From assembly GCA_948543905.1 (NCBI GenBank), contig CAOVIS010000048.1, positions 1 through 8,161 of the forward strand: a DNA stretch of 8,161 nt, given 5' to 3'. The position numbers and the translations under genes are program-made. Below are positions 6,554 through 8,161 of the stretch, one piece after another. The first letter of the stretch is position 1, and each line of letters starts with the position of its first letter. This stretch comes from an uncultured Bacilli bacterium (GTDB taxonomy: Bacteria; Bacillota_I; Bacilli_A; RF39; UBA660). Below the pieces are notes generated by a model. That model saw only the letters and a program-made list of their open reading frames with translations. It was not told the DNA's origin and searched no databases.

Positions 6554-6667
6554 GTTTAACTGTTATTTTCACAGATAAACTTTAAGCACTTACAAAATCT
6601 TAATTTACTTTCATTATATTTACGACTTACAATTTGGTCAAGGTAAATATTTTAATTTTAAATTTTG

Positions 6668-7120
6668 TTAAAGATTTTTAGGGCCATCTATTTTTCCTAA
6701 AAGATAATCGGCACTTACACCATATTTTTTGCAAATAGTATATAAAAAGGGAGTAGCAATTAAGTTTTTACCATGTTCATAATCAACTACAACAGTATGA
6801 AAAGTATTTAATATACTAGCTAGCTTAGTTTGGGTCAACTTATTGCTTCTACGAAAGTCCTTCAAAATATTGCCTGACTTTATCATGTCTATTTCTTTAA
6901 TAGAATTTTGATATTTTCTTATTTCAGTTAATCCCAAGATATAATCAATTGATACATCAAAATAATTGGCTAAACTATTTAAATGTTTTAAAGGAATTAT
7001 ATTTTCACCAACTTCGTAATGATTATAGGTTTGTTGGGCTATTCCTATTATATTAGCAATTTCTCTTTGTGATAAATTTTTTTCTAATCGTAATTCTTTT
7101 AATTTTAACTTATAATGCAT
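6668..7120 (-). CDS. Transcriptional regulator with two tandem XRE (Cro/C1-type) HTH domains
   Basis: A 150-residue cytoplasmic protein consisting almost entirely of two helix-turn-helix modules. Module 1 (about 5-63) has LKELRLEKNLSQREIANIIG, a recognition-helix region AQQTYNHYE (28-36), and ends FDVSIDYILGL. Module 2 (about 83-142) has LKDFRRSNKLTQTKLASIL, TFHTVVVDYE (106-115), and ends YGVSADYLLGK. The copies match in layout but differ in recognition-helix sequence, suggesting an internal duplication that now recognises different bases or half-sites. No ligand-binding, dimerisation or protease domain is attached. I chose ATG 7120 over the in-frame GTG at 7129 because that GTG is part of the Shine-Dalgarno AGGTG (7131-7127), which is 6 bases before the ATG. 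It is divergent from the surface-protein gene at 7297, and the 176-base gap holds both promoters and palindromes. Control of itself and of that gene is plausible but inferred. Single-HTH phage-type repressors are the closest alternative class. Confidence 0.88.
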   Translation of the reverse strand: MHYKLKLKELRLEKNLSQREIANIIGIAQQTYNHYEVGENIIPLKHLNSLANYFDVSIDYILGLTEIRKYQNSIKEIDMIKSGNILKDFRRSNKLTQTKLASILNTFHTVVVDYEHGKNLIATPFLYTICKKYGVSADYLLGKIDGPKNL

Positions 7121-7154
7121 ATATTTCACCTATTTCAAATTTATTCTCTCATTT

Positions 7155-7183
7155 ATATAATAGTTTTTAAATTCTTTACTCAA
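7155..7183 (-). promoter_or_regulatory. Candidate promoter for the XRE regulator
   Basis: Read on the minus strand, TTGAGT (7183-7178) is followed after 17 bases by TTATAT (7160-7155). TATTAT (7162-7157), at 15 bases, is an alternative -10. The leader would be about 28 bases, ending in AGGTG and the ATG at 7120. In such AT-rich sequence, -10-like boxes are common, so confidence is moderate. Confidence 0.5.
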
Positions 7184-7199
7184 AATAGGTACATTTTTC

Positions 7200-7228
7200 T
7201 TGACGAATAGTGTTTCAAATAATATAAT
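7200..7228 (+). promoter_or_regulatory. Near-consensus sigma-A promoter for the surface-protein gene
   Basis: TTGACG (7200-7205), a 17-base spacer and TATAAT (7223-7228), eleven of twelve consensus positions. The predicted start is near 7235, giving a leader of about 62 bases. Its -35 lies only 16 bases from the -35 of the divergent XRE promoter, so one bound repressor could affect both. Confidence 0.85.
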
Positions 7229-7233
7229 TTAAA

Positions 7234-7272
7234 TATAAGCTAGAAATTTCTAATATACTCGGGGAGCTTATA
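7234..7272 (+). promoter_or_regulatory. Inverted repeat with inner palindrome in the surface-protein leader (candidate operator)
   Basis: TATAAGCT (7234-7241) pairs with AGCTTATA (7265-7272). Between them is the perfect 12-base palindrome TAGAAATTTCTA (7241-7252), which shares one base with the outer left arm. In DNA form this lies from about +1 to +38 of the predicted transcript, a typical position for a repressor operator. In RNA form the outer arms make an 8-bp stem ending 9 bases before the Shine-Dalgarno. There is no T-run, so it is not a terminator. The divergent double-HTH protein is the obvious candidate binder; this is inference. Confidence 0.5.
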
Positions 7273-7281
7273 AATATACTT

Positions 7282-7299
7282 AAGGAGTGAGGAAATATT
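7282..7299 (+). promoter_or_regulatory. Ribosome binding site followed by an ATT start
   Basis: AAGGAG (7282-7287), 9 bases, then ATT (7297). The cysteine synthase gene has the same arrangement: AAGGAG, 9 bases ending GAAAT, then ATG. An in-frame TGA at 7288-7290 lies between the Shine-Dalgarno and the ATT and closes the frame upstream. No ATG, GTG or TTG occurs in frame until ATG 7477, which would remove the membrane segment. Confidence 0.65.
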
Positions 7300-8161
7300 A
7301 AATTAGAGAAAATTAATAATAAGAAGAAAATTATAGTAACAAGTTCAATTATAACAGTAGCGGTTTTAATAACTTTAGTCTTAATAACCAGTAAAGCAAA
7401 ATATAAAAATGTACAATCTATAGATTTAGCAAGTGGTACAATTAATTATAAAACTTATGATTTTAAGATTATAGCCATGTATAAAAATGATGGAGATGGT
7501 GACATTGAGATTGATAAAATGCCTTCAGCAGGATATGTTATAAATGAAGAAAAAAGTTATTGTTATACAGCAGACCCTAATACTCATAGCACTGGAATAA
7601 GATTATATACCAAGGAAACAGGAGAACATGTAATAGCTAACTTAAATAAAAATGATAAATGCTATATATATTTTGATTTAAAACACTTATTATCAGGAGG
7701 AGAAGCTATACTTGCAAATTTAACGATAAGAAATAGAAGTCAAAGTTTTACTACAATAGCAACAACAGATGAGGGAGTATATAAAGCTCAAGATGATGAT
7801 GGTGATACATATTATTGGAGAGGAGCAGTAACAAATAATCATGTGAAGTTTGCAGGGTTATGCTGGAAAGTTATAAGAATTAACGGCGATGGAAGTATAA
7901 GAATGATATATGATGGAGATGCAACTAGAGAAACCACTTCGATTGGAATAAGCAAATTTAATATTAATGATAATGATAATGCATATGTAGGATTTAAATT
8001 CGAAAGATCTAGGCTTCATGGAATAGCTCTAAATTCAACTGTACTAACTAAATTAGATACTTGGTATAATGATAATTTAAAAAACTATGCAGATAAAATT
8101 GATTTAAATGCAGGCTTTTGTAATGATAGAGAACCAAGCACAAGTAATACAACAAGTAATG
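7297..8161 (+). CDS. N-terminal part of a large surface-anchored protein of an uncharacterised gut-Bacilli family (runs off the window)
   Basis: 288 codons are present and the frame is still open at the right edge. Residues 1-11 are Lys/Asn-rich and about 12-31 form one hydrophobic helix (IIVTSSIITVAVLITLVLIT), so the protein is probably held in the membrane by an N-terminal anchor with the rest outside. Recognisable blocks are YDFKIIAMYKNDGDGDIEID (54-73), RLYTKETGEHVIANLNKNDK (102-121), YYWRGAV (172-178), VKFAGLCWKVIRINGDGSIR (183-202), MIYDGD (203-208), NDNAYVGF (226-233), LDTWYNDNLKNY (253-264) and AGFCNDREPS (272-281). I recall these blocks from many uncharacterised, repeated surface proteins of uncultured RF39-like gut Bacilli; no function is established. 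Residues 281-288 (STSNTTSN) begin a Ser/Thr/Asn-rich linker. The start appears to be ATT 7297, so gene callers that require ATG/GTG/TTG would start at ATG 7477 and lose the anchor. The gene has its own strong promoter and is divergent from the XRE regulator. Confidence 0.82.
   Translation, partial: MKLEKINNKKKIIVTSSIITVAVLITLVLITSKAKYKNVQSIDLASGTINYKTYDFKIIAMYKNDGDGDIEIDKMPSAGYVINEEKSYCYTADPNTHSTGIRLYTKETGEHVIANLNKNDKCYIYFDLKHLLSGGEAILANLTIRNRSQSFTTIATTDEGVYKAQDDDGDTYYWRGAVTNNHVKFAGLCWKVIRINGDGSIRMIYDGDATRETTSIGISKFNINDNDNAYVGFKFERSRLHGIALNSTVLTKLDTWYNDNLKNYADKIDLNAGFCNDREPSTSNTTSN

Noticed and set aside
6556..6650. A minus-strand open stretch of about 30 codons ending in TAA (reads DQIVSRKYNESKLRFC and onward)
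   Set aside because: It looks fairly protein-like but has no start codon or ribosome binding site and is closed upstream by TAA codons. I could not tie it to any family, and an open stretch of this length is not rare by chance.
1..8161. CRISPR array, tRNA or rRNA genes, insertion sequences or phage modules
   Set aside because: I saw no evenly spaced repeats, cloverleaf-like segments, transposase or integrase motifs on either strand.

Overview
The window comes from a very AT-rich, low-GC Gram-positive genome. The protein types (FtsW, acetate kinase, an NrnA-like DHH phosphatase, InlB B-repeats) and above all the surface protein at the right end point to an uncultured gut Bacilli of the RF39/Mollicutes-like or Erysipelotrichales type; this placement is inference from protein style. 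The standard bacterial code fits: tryptophans are TGG and no gene needs TGA read through. All six complete genes end in TAA or TAG.

Layout, left to right. (1) The last codons of an unidentified membrane protein, then ftsW (septal peptidoglycan polymerase). (2) A roughly 500-base stretch with no intact gene, holding the decayed C-terminal end of a DUF4143-type AAA ATPase, broken by frameshifts and an apparent internal deletion. (3) A monocistronic gene with its own extended -10 promoter, encoding an unrecognised protein with a possible transglutaminase-like Cys-His-Asp core. (4) A near-consensus promoter, a 13-bp perfect hairpin at the predicted transcript 5' end, then a CysK-family cysteine synthase and a small membrane-anchored protein with two InlB-type repeats, closed by a rho-independent terminator. 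(5) A promoter whose -10 box directly follows that terminator's T-run, then ackA and an NrnA-like phosphoesterase with no gap between them, closed by a terminator that also works in reverse. (6) On the minus strand, a regulator with two tandem XRE helix-turn-helix domains. It is divergent from (7) a large surface protein (N-terminal 288 codons in the window) of a family common in uncultured gut Bacilli, which has a near-consensus promoter and a palindrome-containing leader.

The main themes are cell division, central metabolism (acetate/ATP, cysteine), nucleotide recycling and cell-surface proteins. The most unusual observation is that two genes, the DHH phosphoesterase and the right-hand surface protein, seem to start at ATT. 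In each, the Shine-Dalgarno spacing exactly matches that of an ATG-initiated gene in the same window. The most suggestive functional unit is the double-HTH regulator facing the surface-protein gene, with candidate operator palindromes between them. I saw no CRISPR array, tRNA, rRNA or intact insertion sequence.
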